DNA of 8,219 nt from an uncultured Pseudomonadota bacterium (GTDB lineage Bacteria; SAR324; NAC60-12): NCBI GenBank assembly GCA_913052275.1, contig CAJXDX010000071.1, forward strand, positions 1 to 8,219. The letters run 5' to 3'. Each line of letters opens with the position of its first letter. Within the stretch, counting starts at the first letter, position 1. The position numbers were made by a program, and so were the translations under genes. Below are positions 1-5,900 of the stretch, in pieces. A model generated the notes under the pieces. That model was not told where the DNA came from. It was given only the letters and a program-made list of their open reading frames with translations, and did no database searches.

Positions 1-683
1 AAAACTGTCTGATTTGATGTTTTATGCATAATTGTGTGAAGACTGCTTCTAGGTATCTCAACTGCTTCTTCAGAATTAAATGCTTTGCTTGAATTTTGCT
101 TCAAAACAGTCTGCAGACCGTCCTCTGAAAGTTCGGCCTCATCTGAAGCATGCTCAACTTGGTGCAGAACTTTTTGCAGAACAGCGGTAGAACTGTCTGG
201 TGTGGTGTCATCCAGTAATGACTGGAGTCCTGTTTCAGCAACCCCGCTTTCTTCCAGATTCACAAAATTGCTTTCTTCTGTAAAAATCCTGGGATCTGCC
301 AGCTCAATCATTTCCTCGGCAATTGGAACTGACTTTTGCAAGATATTTGACTGAACAAGCCGGGAATCTTCAGACAATAAATTACCTTTTATTGTTTCAG
401 TCGGGAACAGAGAGTGGTCTGACAATGTATCTGCAGTTTTCTCTGCTCCAATTTCTGAATCAAACTGATTTTGATGAACGTATGTAATTAAAGAATCCTG
501 ACCGTCCTCTTCCAGCAGTTCCTCTAACATGTTTTCATAATCAGTTTCTTCTGCCAGCATTTGGTCAAGAGTTGAATCAAAAATTTTTTCTTTTTCGTTT
601 TCTCCGGATTCAACGTCTAATTCTGTTGTAACAACTGCCTCTTCTGAAGAGGAAAGAGCCGTTTTTTGTCCAATTGGTTCCAT
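1..683 (-). CDS. Acidic flagellar-cluster protein, FliK-position (partial, C-terminus outside window)
   Basis: An uninterrupted minus-strand reading frame starts at the ATG at 683-681 and gives 227 residues before leaving the window at base 1, so the C-terminus is missing. The start lies 10 nt after the stop of the motE-like gene, without a clear Shine-Dalgarno, which suggests translational coupling. The visible part is very rich in Glu, Asp, Ser and Thr, has no signal peptide or membrane segment, and shows no domain I recognise. A loose Leu-Gln-x-x-Leu motif recurs near residues 153, 169, 190 and 215. Following fliJ and motE, the likeliest identity is a flagellar hook-length control protein (FliK), whose N-terminal half is typically long, disordered and poorly conserved. 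The diagnostic FliK C-terminal domain would lie beyond the edge, so this is inferred from position and composition. The coding call is firm; the function is not. Confidence 0.7.
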   Translation of the reverse strand, partial: MEPIGQKTALSSSEEAVVTTELDVESGENEKEKIFDSTLDQMLAEETDYENMLEELLEEDGQDSLITYVHQNQFDSEIGAEKTADTLSDHSLFPTETIKGNLLSEDSRLVQSNILQKSVPIAEEMIELADPRIFTEESNFVNLEESGVAETGLQSLLDDTTPDSSTAVLQKVLHQVEHASDEAELSEDGLQTVLKQNSSKAFNSEEAVEIPRSSLHTIMHKTSNQTV

Positions 684-693
684 ATTCACAATT

Positions 694-1293
694 TCATTTT
701 TTAGTGGTCATTTCTGCGATCAAGTTTGCAGATTCTGTTGCTCCCATACTGGCAAGTACCAGTGAAGCTTGCTTTTCTTTCATCTGTTTCAGGATGTTTA
801 CAGCAATTACTCGATCAAGTTTGGTTATCGATTGCGCTGCCGTAGCAGCATCCATTTTTGAGTATAATGCGACTGCTTTTTCAAGTTGACTGTCATCCTG
901 ATTTTTCTTTTTCTCAATATCTCTTTCAATTTCCTGCTGGAGTTTTTCCAACTGGCTAACCTGTCGCTGAATATCCTCCTGCAGAGATTTGAGCTGATTT
1001 TCTCTGCGGTCCAACTCTAAACTTCTAACACTCAGCAGTTTTTGTTGTTCAGCCAGTCTTGTTAGAATCTTTTGTTCGGTCTCAGTAAACTTACGAGGTT
1101 TTTTTTTCTTTTTTACTTCTTCTTCCTCAACCGCACAAAAATCAATACCGTAATCCGCACAGATTGAACCGATTGATTTTTTCAATTCTTCGATTGATGT
1201 TGGTATGCTATAAGCGGGCCTTGCCATCATGAAAATTACAATAAATAAATATAAAAACCTGAAATCATTAATTAAATTTAATATTTTTTTCAT
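694..1293 (-). CDS. motE: MotE-like flagellar protein with MgtE_N-like C-terminal domain
   Basis: This 199-residue protein has a signal-peptide-like N-terminus: Lys at 2-3, a hydrophobic stretch at about 13-24, and a possible cleavage site after AYS (27-29). Two Cys (45, 53) follow, then a Glu run and Lys run (56-65), a Gln/Glu/Leu-rich coiled coil at about 70-135, and a C-terminal helical domain (about 140-195). The C-terminal pattern Y-x-K-M-D-A...I-x-x-L-D...A-x-x-I-L-x-x-M-K...L-A-S-M resembles the MgtE intracellular N domain found in MotE/FlbB proteins. Established: in Sinorhizobium MotE is a periplasmic chaperone of MotC and is needed for motility. Its place between fliJ and a FliK-like gene matches flagellar operons in several proteobacteria. 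It starts 63 nt after fliJ at an ATG without a visible Shine-Dalgarno. The family is fairly sure; equivalence to rhizobial MotE function is inference. Confidence 0.85.
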   Translation of the reverse strand: MKKILNLINDFRFLYLFIVIFMMARPAYSIPTSIEELKKSIGSICADYGIDFCAVEEEEVKKKKKPRKFTETEQKILTRLAEQQKLLSVRSLELDRRENQLKSLQEDIQRQVSQLEKLQQEIERDIEKKKNQDDSQLEKAVALYSKMDAATAAQSITKLDRVIAVNILKQMKEKQASLVLASMGATESANLIAEMTTKK

Positions 1294-1356
1294 ACTGTTT
1301 CAGTTGATTAGCAATAATAATCTGAATTAGGATTGAAGAAAATTGGGTAAAAATTA

Positions 1357-1797
1357 TTAAATTTTTGCATGACGGCGGTAATTTTGGGCAATTTCGTCCG
1401 CTTCCAAACGTTCCAGACGTTCCATTTCATCAATGTATTTTTTATTCTCTTTATCCTTTAGAATTTCAAGAACTCGTTTTTTTTGAGTTGCCAGTGTCAA
1501 TTCATGACGTTTCAAATCCACAACTTCCTGTTGTTCTTTCAGCTGATACTCAGTAAGTTCCATCTGCTGCTCAATTCGCTGCTGAAAATGCCCTCCTAAT
1601 ATGAGCTGACTAATAGTAAGTCCGTTTTCCTTTGCATCGTCCAAGTCTTTATTATGTATTTCAAGAGCACTGCTCATCAGCTGCAACCTTTCTTTATATT
1701 GCTGTTCAGCCTGTACCTCATCCGCAAGTGCTTTCTGGTAGAACTTTTCAAGTCTCTTTCGAACTTTTAAAGCTGTTTCCAGAGTGAAACGGGGCAT
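1357..1797 (-). CDS. fliJ: Flagellar export chaperone FliJ
   Basis: The 146-residue length matches the FliJ family (about 147 in enterobacteria). It is almost entirely charged and helical, consistent with the two-helix antiparallel coiled coil of FliJ. The N-terminus, RFTLETALKVRKRLEKFYQK, fits the family's F-x-L-x-x-x-L-x-x-R opening. The C-terminal half has the typical R-x-x-L...L-K-x-K-E-N-K-x-Y...D-E-x-A-x-x-Y pattern (about 107-140). Established role: FliJ is a cytoplasmic part of the flagellar type III export apparatus. It sits as a stalk in the FliI ATPase hexamer and helps recycle substrate chaperones. The start is ATG with GGTG a few bases upstream, one of the better ribosome sites in the window. 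fliI is usually immediately upstream of fliJ; here the upstream neighbour is rlmB, so fliJ seems to head this flagellar unit. Confidence 0.9.
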   Translation of the reverse strand: MPRFTLETALKVRKRLEKFYQKALADEVQAEQQYKERLQLMSSALEIHNKDLDDAKENGLTISQLILGGHFQQRIEQQMELTEYQLKEQQEVVDLKRHELTLATQKKRVLEILKDKENKKYIDEMERLERLEADEIAQNYRRHAKI

Positions 1798-1836
1798 GTC
1801 ACCAGATAATAATGATTAAATTTCCGCAGCAAACGA

Positions 1837-1866
1837 GTTAGATCCAGCCAAGAAGAAACCAGTCAA
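1837..1866 (-). promoter_or_regulatory. Candidate sigma70-type promoter for the fliJ unit
   Basis: On the minus strand TTGACT (1866-1861, 5 of 6 to the -35 consensus) is followed after 18 nt by TCTAAC (1842-1837, 4 of 6 to the -10 consensus). Transcription would start near 1830, about 33 nt ahead of the fliJ ATG. It lies in the only gap between rlmB and fliJ, where a promoter is expected if the flagellar genes form their own unit. No sigma28 motif was seen. Prediction by eye only. Confidence 0.4.
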
Positions 1867-1950
1867 AAACTAACTTTCCAGCTAATACTTGGCTGCTGAA
1901 TAGCGTACAGCAAATAAATGAGTTTTTTTCGTTGTGCAATATCCCTGCAA

Positions 1951-1972
1951 ATTAAACACAAGAAGGTTTAAT
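1951..1972. repeat. 7-bp perfect inverted repeat downstream of rlmB
   Basis: ATTAAAC at 1951-1957 and GTTTAAT at 1966-1972 form a perfect 7-bp stem with an 8-nt loop, starting 11 nt past the rlmB stop codon. It may act as a weak 3'-end hairpin for rlmB mRNA. It has no GC-rich stem and no following U run on either strand, so it is not called an intrinsic terminator. Confidence 0.3.
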
Positions 1973-1983
1973 CAGGATATTTG

Positions 1984-2754
1984 TTAAGTGGATTCTGGCA
2001 GGACATAAAAATGGTTAAGAGCAATCGCGGCTGCATTGCTGACATTGAGGGAGGACACTTTAGGGTTTCCGGCAATACTGACAAGCCAGTCACACTGCTT
2101 GCGAATGAGAGGGCGAATTCCCCGTCCTTCATTACCCAGTACTAAAACAAGGGGTTTGTCCCTTACCAGTTGACTGACAGACTGATTAGATTCTTCCGCA
2201 AGTCCGACAATCCAGTATCCTTCAGATTTTTGTTTCTGAAGAAACCTTGTGAGGTTTGTCGCGGATATAACAGGTAACCATTCTGCTACTCCGGAAGAAG
2301 ATTTGGATACAACAGGAGTTAATCCGCATGAGTGATCTTTTGAGACAACCACAGCGCTGACATCAAAAAAACCACAGGTACGCAGGACCGCACCCAGATT
2401 GTGTGGATCTTCAATCTGATCCAATACGACAATCAACGGCAGTTTACCTTCTACCGGCAGAGGCAAATCAGAGATGGGGAAAAAAGGCAGAATACCACAA
2501 CGCAGCACCACACCCTGATGAACCGCATCAGGACACATTTCTGTCAATTTACTTCCAGGAACTTCATTTACAGTTATCCCGAGCTCTTCTGCAAGCTCCT
2601 GGATTTCCCTAATGCGTCCGGAATTGTTTTTACCGCTTTTTATGTATAATTCAGAAAACTGCCGTTTTCTGTGCCGTAACGCTGCAAATACGGGTTGTAG
2701 ACCATAAAGCAACTCCCATTGGGTATTACTCTTTGAGACTTTTTTTCTTGTCAC
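1984..2754 (-). CDS. rlmB: 23S rRNA (guanosine-2'-O-)-methyltransferase RlmB, TrmH/SpoU family
   Basis: This 256-residue protein shows the two-domain SpoU layout. An L30e-like substrate-binding domain at about 12-95 starts with the family's (L/I)-(L/I)-Y-G-L-x-P-V-x-x-A-L. A SPOUT knotted methyltransferase domain spans about 105-250. Motif 1 is at 110-126 (LDQIEDPHNLGAVLRT, with N119 and R125), motif 2 at 204-213 (LVLGNEGRGI, with E209), and motif 3 at 234-247 (SSLNVSNAAAIAL). All three are intact, so the enzyme should be active. Known role: S-adenosylmethionine-dependent 2'-O-methylation of G2251 in the P loop of 23S rRNA; length and N-domain favour RlmB over tRNA TrmH. The start is a GTG at 2754-2752 inside the end of thrH, giving a 29-nt overlap. 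The nearest GGAG lies 13 nt upstream, which is long, so translational coupling to thrH is likely. No better start is visible. Confidence 0.92.
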   Translation of the reverse strand: MTRKKVSKSNTQWELLYGLQPVFAALRHRKRQFSELYIKSGKNNSGRIREIQELAEELGITVNEVPGSKLTEMCPDAVHQGVVLRCGILPFFPISDLPLPVEGKLPLIVVLDQIEDPHNLGAVLRTCGFFDVSAVVVSKDHSCGLTPVVSKSSSGVAEWLPVISATNLTRFLQKQKSEGYWIVGLAEESNQSVSQLVRDKPLVLVLGNEGRGIRPLIRKQCDWLVSIAGNPKVSSLNVSNAAAIALNHFYVLPEST

Positions 2755-3355
2755 TGCTTGTTATGCGCTCCAAAGCATTTATCAGCTCTTCATATTCATG
2801 AGCCACTGGAAAATCTGGATATTCAGCAGCTATTTTTTCAGTCGTACGGAATAAAATTCCCTGATTTGCTTCCTTCAGCATATTGATGTCATTATAAGAA
2901 TCACCCACTGCAATGGTATGGTATTTTAACTCTTTAAATGCTTTTACTGCGAAACGCTTCTGGTCTTTCATTCTCAGGCAATAATCTACAATTCTGCAAT
3001 TTCCATCTAATTTCAATGAATGGCATAGCACAGTGGGGTACTGCAGCTTATGCAGCAAAGGCCTGATAAATTCGCGGAAAGTGTCAGAAAGAATTACAAC
3101 CTCATTTCTTTCTCTAAGCCATGTCAGGAATTCAAGTGCACCATCAAGAGGCTCAATATGTTCAACTACTTTATGAATGTCTTTCAGAGTTAAGTTATGC
3201 AGGTCACAGATTTTCAGCCGGTGTTTCATCAGTTCATCATAATCAGCAATATCCTGGGTAGTCAGCTTTAATTCTTCAATCCTGGTAACCTCTGCCAGAC
3301 CGTCCCAGATTTCAGGAATCAATACTCCTTCCAGATCAAGAAACACTACTAACAT
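2726..3355 (-). CDS. thrH: ThrH-type HAD phosphatase (phosphoserine/homoserine phosphotransferase-like)
   Basis: From the ATG at 3355 the protein has 209 residues, close to Pseudomonas ThrH (about 205). It aligns from its first residue: MLVVFLDLEGVLIPEIW mirrors the ThrH opening, with the catalytic D7 and E9 of HAD motif I in the DLEG form special to ThrH. Motif II is VILSDT, the motif III Lys lies in RMKDQKRFAVKAF, and motif IV is GDSYND. Established for ThrH: it dephosphorylates phosphoserine and can transfer phosphate to homoserine, linking it to serine/threonine metabolism. AGG lies 4 nt before this ATG. An in-frame ATG at 3373 adds six residues (MTLTGK) but has a poorer ribosome site and no counterpart in the family, so the shorter form is preferred. 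The 3' end overlaps rlmB by 29 nt, so the two genes are probably cotranscribed. Confidence 0.88.
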   Translation of the reverse strand: MLVVFLDLEGVLIPEIWDGLAEVTRIEELKLTTQDIADYDELMKHRLKICDLHNLTLKDIHKVVEHIEPLDGALEFLTWLRERNEVVILSDTFREFIRPLLHKLQYPTVLCHSLKLDGNCRIVDYCLRMKDQKRFAVKAFKELKYHTIAVGDSYNDINMLKEANQGILFRTTEKIAAEYPDFPVAHEYEELINALERITSSDKKKSLKE

Positions 3356-3373
3356 TTTGCCTGTAAGTGTCAT

Positions 3374-3480
3374 TTATATTTCAAAAAAATACAGAATTCA
3401 TGTGAATGCAGAAGACTGATTAAAGAGTAATGGCACTCTCTCAATCTGCTGAAATTATATATAATTGCTCGTCATTATGA
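3374..3480. other. Non-coding gap upstream of thrH
   Basis: This AT-rich stretch holds no convincing reading frame. On the minus strand TATAAT at 3459-3454 is a perfect -10 hexamer about 100 nt ahead of thrH, but no good -35 lies 16-18 nt upstream (best is TTCATA). It may be the thrH-rlmB promoter. The stretch lies where the missing downstream part of the aldehyde dehydrogenase relic would have been. Confidence 0.4.
3454..3459 (-). promoter_or_regulatory. Candidate -10 box for the thrH-rlmB unit
   Basis: A perfect TATAAT on the minus strand sits inside a very AT-rich TATATATAAT run. Such runs produce this hexamer easily by chance, and the -35 region is weak, so it is offered only as the best promoter candidate in the gap before thrH. 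Confidence 0.25.
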
Positions 3481-3781
3481 ATGAAGGGATAGTCTTGATT
3501 AAGAGGTGATATCGTTCAAGGTTTCCCTCATATCTTTGGGGTCATACAAGAAAATTCATGACTGCCTAGTAAACTGATTTCAGCAATAATTTCATGAATA
3601 ACTTACTCCGAAGCATTTCAGTCAGTTCATCTTCATGCTCCAATATTAAGACACTCAATTTTTGCAGAAAAAGTCCTCGCTCTGAAGTTGTTGTTATGCC
3701 CCACTAACCTTCAATGGTTTCTGCTGATTCAGGAGGAAGCCACTTCCCATCAATCAGAATTTTTCCTTCAAAATCATTCAT
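3481..3781 (-). pseudogene. Decayed N-terminal remnant of an aldehyde dehydrogenase
   Basis: Immediately after the stop of the upstream dehydrogenase, an ATG at 3781-3779 opens 25 codons containing KILIDGKWLPPESAETIEG, which resembles the N-terminus of many NAD(P)-dependent aldehyde dehydrogenases (I-x-G-x-W-x-x-x-x-S-x-x-T-I/F). A TAG at 3706-3704 ends it. Reading on in the same frame gives WGITTTSERGLFLQKLSVLI then LEHEDELTEM (about 3703-3612), matching the family's W-x-x-T-T-P-x-E-R...L-x-K-L-A-D-L-I-x-E-H-x-D-E-L. Some 35-45 residues between these blocks seem deleted. After a frameshift, VIHEIIAEISLL (from 3602) resembles the following K-x-x-x-E-A-x-x-E-I helix. Back in the first frame, YEGNLERYHLLIKTIPS ends near 3483 and recalls the G-(K/E)-T-I-P-S segment. 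The remaining roughly 400 residues, including the catalytic Cys and Glu, are absent. The match is from memory of the family. Confidence 0.6.
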
Positions 3782-4684
3782 TCATGATTTACTTTTACTG
3801 CTGTTTCTGCTTTTCATCGCTTCCAACCGTGCAATTAAACTGGAAGTATCCCATCGATTCCCCCCAAGAGCCTGCACTTCGGAATAAAATTGATCAACCA
3901 ATGCTGCTACAGGCAAATGAGCCTGGTTTGCACGTGCCTCTTCCAGTGCAATTGCTAAATCTTTGCGCATCCAGTCAACCGCAAACCCGTAGTCAAAAAA
4001 GTTTTCGTTCATGGTTTTATAACGGTTCTCCATTTGCCACGATTGGGCTGCACCTTTGGAAATGGTTTCTATCACTGCTTCTACATCCAATCCAACTGCT
4101 TTTGCAAAATGAATCCCTTCAGCAAGGCCTTGTACAAGACCGGCAATGCAAATCTGATTAACCATCTTAGTGAGCTGACCAAATCCTGCAGGCCCCAATA
4201 GTTTTATCATTTTTGCATAATTACGAATAAGCGGTTCTGCTCTTTTAAAACTTTGCTGATCACCTCCAACCATCACAGTCAGGACTCCATTTTCCGCCCC
4301 GGCCTGGCCTCCAGAAACCGGAGCATCAAGCGAAGTGCAATCAAGTTTTTTGGCAGCATCAGACAATTCACGTGCTACTTTGGCCGAAGCAGTTGTATGA
4401 TCTACAAACACCGCTCCGGAATTCATTGCGGAAAAAGCACCATCTTTACCCGTGGTAACGGAGCGCAAATCATCATCGTTACCTACACATGCAAAAATAA
4501 AAGCTGCATTTTTTGCAGCCTCTGCAGGAGTCAGGGCAAGTTTACCTCCATACTCCTTTACCCATTTTTCTGCTTTAGAGGTGGTGCGGTTATATACTGT
4601 TACGTTATGACCGGCTTTGGCTAAAAATCCTGCCATAGGATAACCCATCACACCGAGTCCAATAAATGCTGTATTTTCAGACAT
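3782..4684 (-). CDS. Beta-hydroxyacid dehydrogenase, 3-hydroxyisobutyrate dehydrogenase / GlxR-like family
   Basis: This 300-residue, full-length oxidoreductase has an N-terminal Rossmann domain with GLGVMGYPMA at 9-18 and NRT at 32-34; the Arg after strand 2 suggests NADP(H) preference. The substrate-binding signature APVSGGQAGA lies at 121-130. GPAGFGQLTKMVNQ at 164-177 carries the catalytic Lys173, and an all-helical C-terminal domain includes FAVDWMRKDLAIAL (234-247). Known family members act on 3-hydroxyisobutyrate, tartronate semialdehyde, succinic semialdehyde/4-hydroxybutyrate or sulfolactaldehyde; sequence alone does not choose among them. A decayed aldehyde dehydrogenase abuts its 3' end, so it was probably once paired with an enzyme handling its semialdehyde product. 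The Ser/Lys-rich tail (291-300) is unremarkable. The start at 4684 fits the family (five residues before the first strand) though no Shine-Dalgarno is visible. Confidence 0.85.
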   Translation of the reverse strand: MSENTAFIGLGVMGYPMAGFLAKAGHNVTVYNRTTSKAEKWVKEYGGKLALTPAEAAKNAAFIFACVGNDDDLRSVTTGKDGAFSAMNSGAVFVDHTTASAKVARELSDAAKKLDCTSLDAPVSGGQAGAENGVLTVMVGGDQQSFKRAEPLIRNYAKMIKLLGPAGFGQLTKMVNQICIAGLVQGLAEGIHFAKAVGLDVEAVIETISKGAAQSWQMENRYKTMNENFFDYGFAVDWMRKDLAIALEEARANQAHLPVAALVDQFYSEVQALGGNRWDTSSLIARLEAMKSRNSSKSKS

Positions 4685-4780
4685 ATTTCGTTATTTGAAT
4701 TTATGGTTAATTTCCAATTTCATATGCATCAGAAGAATATGTTAAAAAGTTTTTCAGCAGTTCGCTTCCGGGAAAATTTT

Positions 4781-4811
4781 TGGGAAACATTTAAGCCACT
4801 CAGGTTTCCCA
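4781..4811. repeat. 8-bp perfect inverted repeat, possible operator
   Basis: TGGGAAAC (4781-4788) and GTTTCCCA (4804-4811) are exact reverse complements separated by 15 nt. The centre lies about 110 nt upstream of the dehydrogenase start. The long spacer and absence of a U run argue against a terminator. Half-sites centred 23 nt apart, about two helical turns, are compatible with a dimeric regulator site, but no such protein is encoded here. Confidence 0.35.
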
Positions 4812-5095
4812 GGTTTAATATTCAACTCCTTTCTGAAAACTGATTAATGACCAGGGTTATTAATTATTATGAAAGGAGAATGCACTGCACCTACTGAGGA
4901 ATTCCTTCTAGCGGAATTTATCTCGCAGTCGTGATGTTTTTTCCTGTTCAAATAATTTTTCTTAAACAAAGAAAGAAAAAAATCTCAACCAGTTTGCTCA
5001 GTGATATTTTAGTTTGTATGATCTTTTTTACAAGTCCGATATATTGCTAATATTGTTTAAGAAAACATATCGACCATTTTTTTCTGGGCTTTTGG

Positions 5096-5104
5096 TGCTA
5101 TACT
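5096..5104 (+). promoter_or_regulatory. Candidate extended -10 promoter for ispD
   Basis: TGC-TATACT (5096-5104) is an extended -10 element with 5 of 6 matches to TATAAT. The matching -35 zone (about 5076-5081) is a T run without a good hexamer, which extended -10 promoters tolerate. Transcription would begin near 5111, leaving a leader of about 77 nt before the ispD ATG at 5188. This supports the view that 5014-5187 is untranslated. Confidence 0.4.
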
Positions 5105-5187
5105 TTTTCAGTCTGTCCAAAAGAAACTTAGAGATATATAAAAAGAAAGTTATCATTGTTTTCAAAATTTCAACTGAATTGCTTCAA

Positions 5188-5880
5188 ATGACTGGAGAGC
5201 ATGCCGTTGCTGTTATAGTTGCTGCAGGGAAAGGTTCTCGCATGGGAGAGAATCGCAATAAATTGCTTCTTCCCTTAGGAACAAGTACAATACTTGAGAC
5301 TAGCCTGGAACCATTTTTAAAGCATTCAAGAATCCGGAAGATTTATTTGGCAGCATCTCTCCAGGATCTTCAATTGATAAAAAAGATGATACCTGAAGAA
5401 GTTTTCCTGGTTGAAGGTGGTAAGCGCAGACAGGACTCGGTACATAATGCACTGGTGGAGGTTATGAAGGAAAAAAATATTCCTGACGCTGTATTGATAC
5501 ATGACGGAGCACGTCCTTTTTGCAGCGCAAATCTGATAGATCGCGTTTTGGACGCAACACACAAGCATGATGCCGCAATTCCTGTACTGCCCATTAATGA
5601 CACTGTCCGCCGCATAACTGTGGAAAAAACCAATGTTGTAGACCGGAGTGGATTATATTCTGTTCAAACCCCTCAGGGATTTCGTCCTGAACTGATATAT
5701 GCCGCATCATCAAAGGCAAAAAATACAGATGTTACTGACGATGCATCTCTGATTGAAAAAACCGCCCAAAGAGTTGCGTCTGTAGAAGGGGAAGTGCATA
5801 ATATAAAAATCACCACTCCAGCTGATTTAAAACAAGCCAGATGGATTATAAATTCAATGAATCATGTCAGAATCAAGTAA
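5188..5880 (+). CDS. ispD: 2-C-methyl-D-erythritol 4-phosphate cytidylyltransferase IspD
   Basis: This 230-residue protein, the usual IspD length, catalyses CTP-dependent formation of CDP-methylerythritol in the cytoplasmic MEP pathway to isoprenoid precursors. Every family block is visible: the nucleotide loop VIVAAGKGSRMG (9-20, Arg18), Lys25 in NKLLLPL, GGKRRQDSVHNAL (77-89), HDGARPF (105-111, Asp106), INDTVRR (136-142, Thr139), VQTPQGFRPELI (159-170), VTDDASLIE (182-190) and HNIKITTPADL (204-214, Lys207). The frame is open upstream to an ATG at 5014, but those 58 extra residues are AT-rich, hydrophobic and unlike any IspD, so the ATG at 5188 (MTGEHAVAVIVAAG) is chosen. No Shine-Dalgarno precedes it. 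ispF, the common partner, is not next; a secretin gene follows after 20 nt. Confidence 0.95.
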   Translation: MTGEHAVAVIVAAGKGSRMGENRNKLLLPLGTSTILETSLEPFLKHSRIRKIYLAASLQDLQLIKKMIPEEVFLVEGGKRRQDSVHNALVEVMKEKNIPDAVLIHDGARPFCSANLIDRVLDATHKHDAAIPVLPINDTVRRITVEKTNVVDRSGLYSVQTPQGFRPELIYAASSKAKNTDVTDDASLIEKTAQRVASVEGEVHNIKITTPADLKQARWIINSMNHVRIK

Positions 5881-5900
5881 CTGATTATCATCTCACCCGC

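Larger units (their letters stand above)
4685..5187. other. 503-bp divergent intergenic region
   Basis: This region separates the minus-strand dehydrogenase from plus-strand ispD. It is AT-rich and stop-rich in the frames I read, apart from an AT-rich frame from 5014 that runs into ispD and is judged non-coding. It contains an 8-bp inverted repeat (4781-4811), a shorter one (AATTCC 4900-4905 / GGAATT 4913-4918) and an extended -10 candidate for ispD. No tRNA-like fold, riboswitch or insertion sequence was recognised. Confidence 0.6.

Noticed and set aside
85..354. 89-residue plus-strand Ser-rich reading frame
   Set aside because: It is antisense to the acidic FliK-position frame; the Ser and Ala richness mirrors the Glu/Ser codons of the real gene.
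1935..1950. Sigma54-like site on the minus strand upstream of fliJ (TTGCAGG, four bases, TTGCA)
   Set aside because: The -12 half is perfect, but the near-invariant GG of the -24 half is TG, and the implied leader would be about 130 nt.
3426..3445. Short hairpin upstream of thrH as an intrinsic terminator
   Set aside because: The 7-bp stem includes a wobble pair, is AT-rich and is not followed by a U run.
3688..4161. 157-residue plus-strand reading frame
   Set aside because: Most of it lies opposite the intact dehydrogenase gene, and the rest crosses the aldehyde dehydrogenase relic; composition is that of an antisense shadow.
4900..4918. AATTCC / GGAATT inverted repeat as a terminator
   Set aside because: Six base pairs, AT-rich, no U run; chance occurrence is likely.
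4871..4936. Tiny 21-residue plus-strand ORF beginning MKGECTAPTEEF in the intergenic region
   Set aside because: There is no ribosome site ahead of its ATG, no recognisable similarity, and no context to support it.
5014..5187. A 58-residue hydrophobic N-terminal extension of IspD
   Set aside because: It is AT-rich with many Lys, Phe and Ile codons, lies before a start that matches IspD exactly, and contains a promoter candidate; no IspD has such an anchor.
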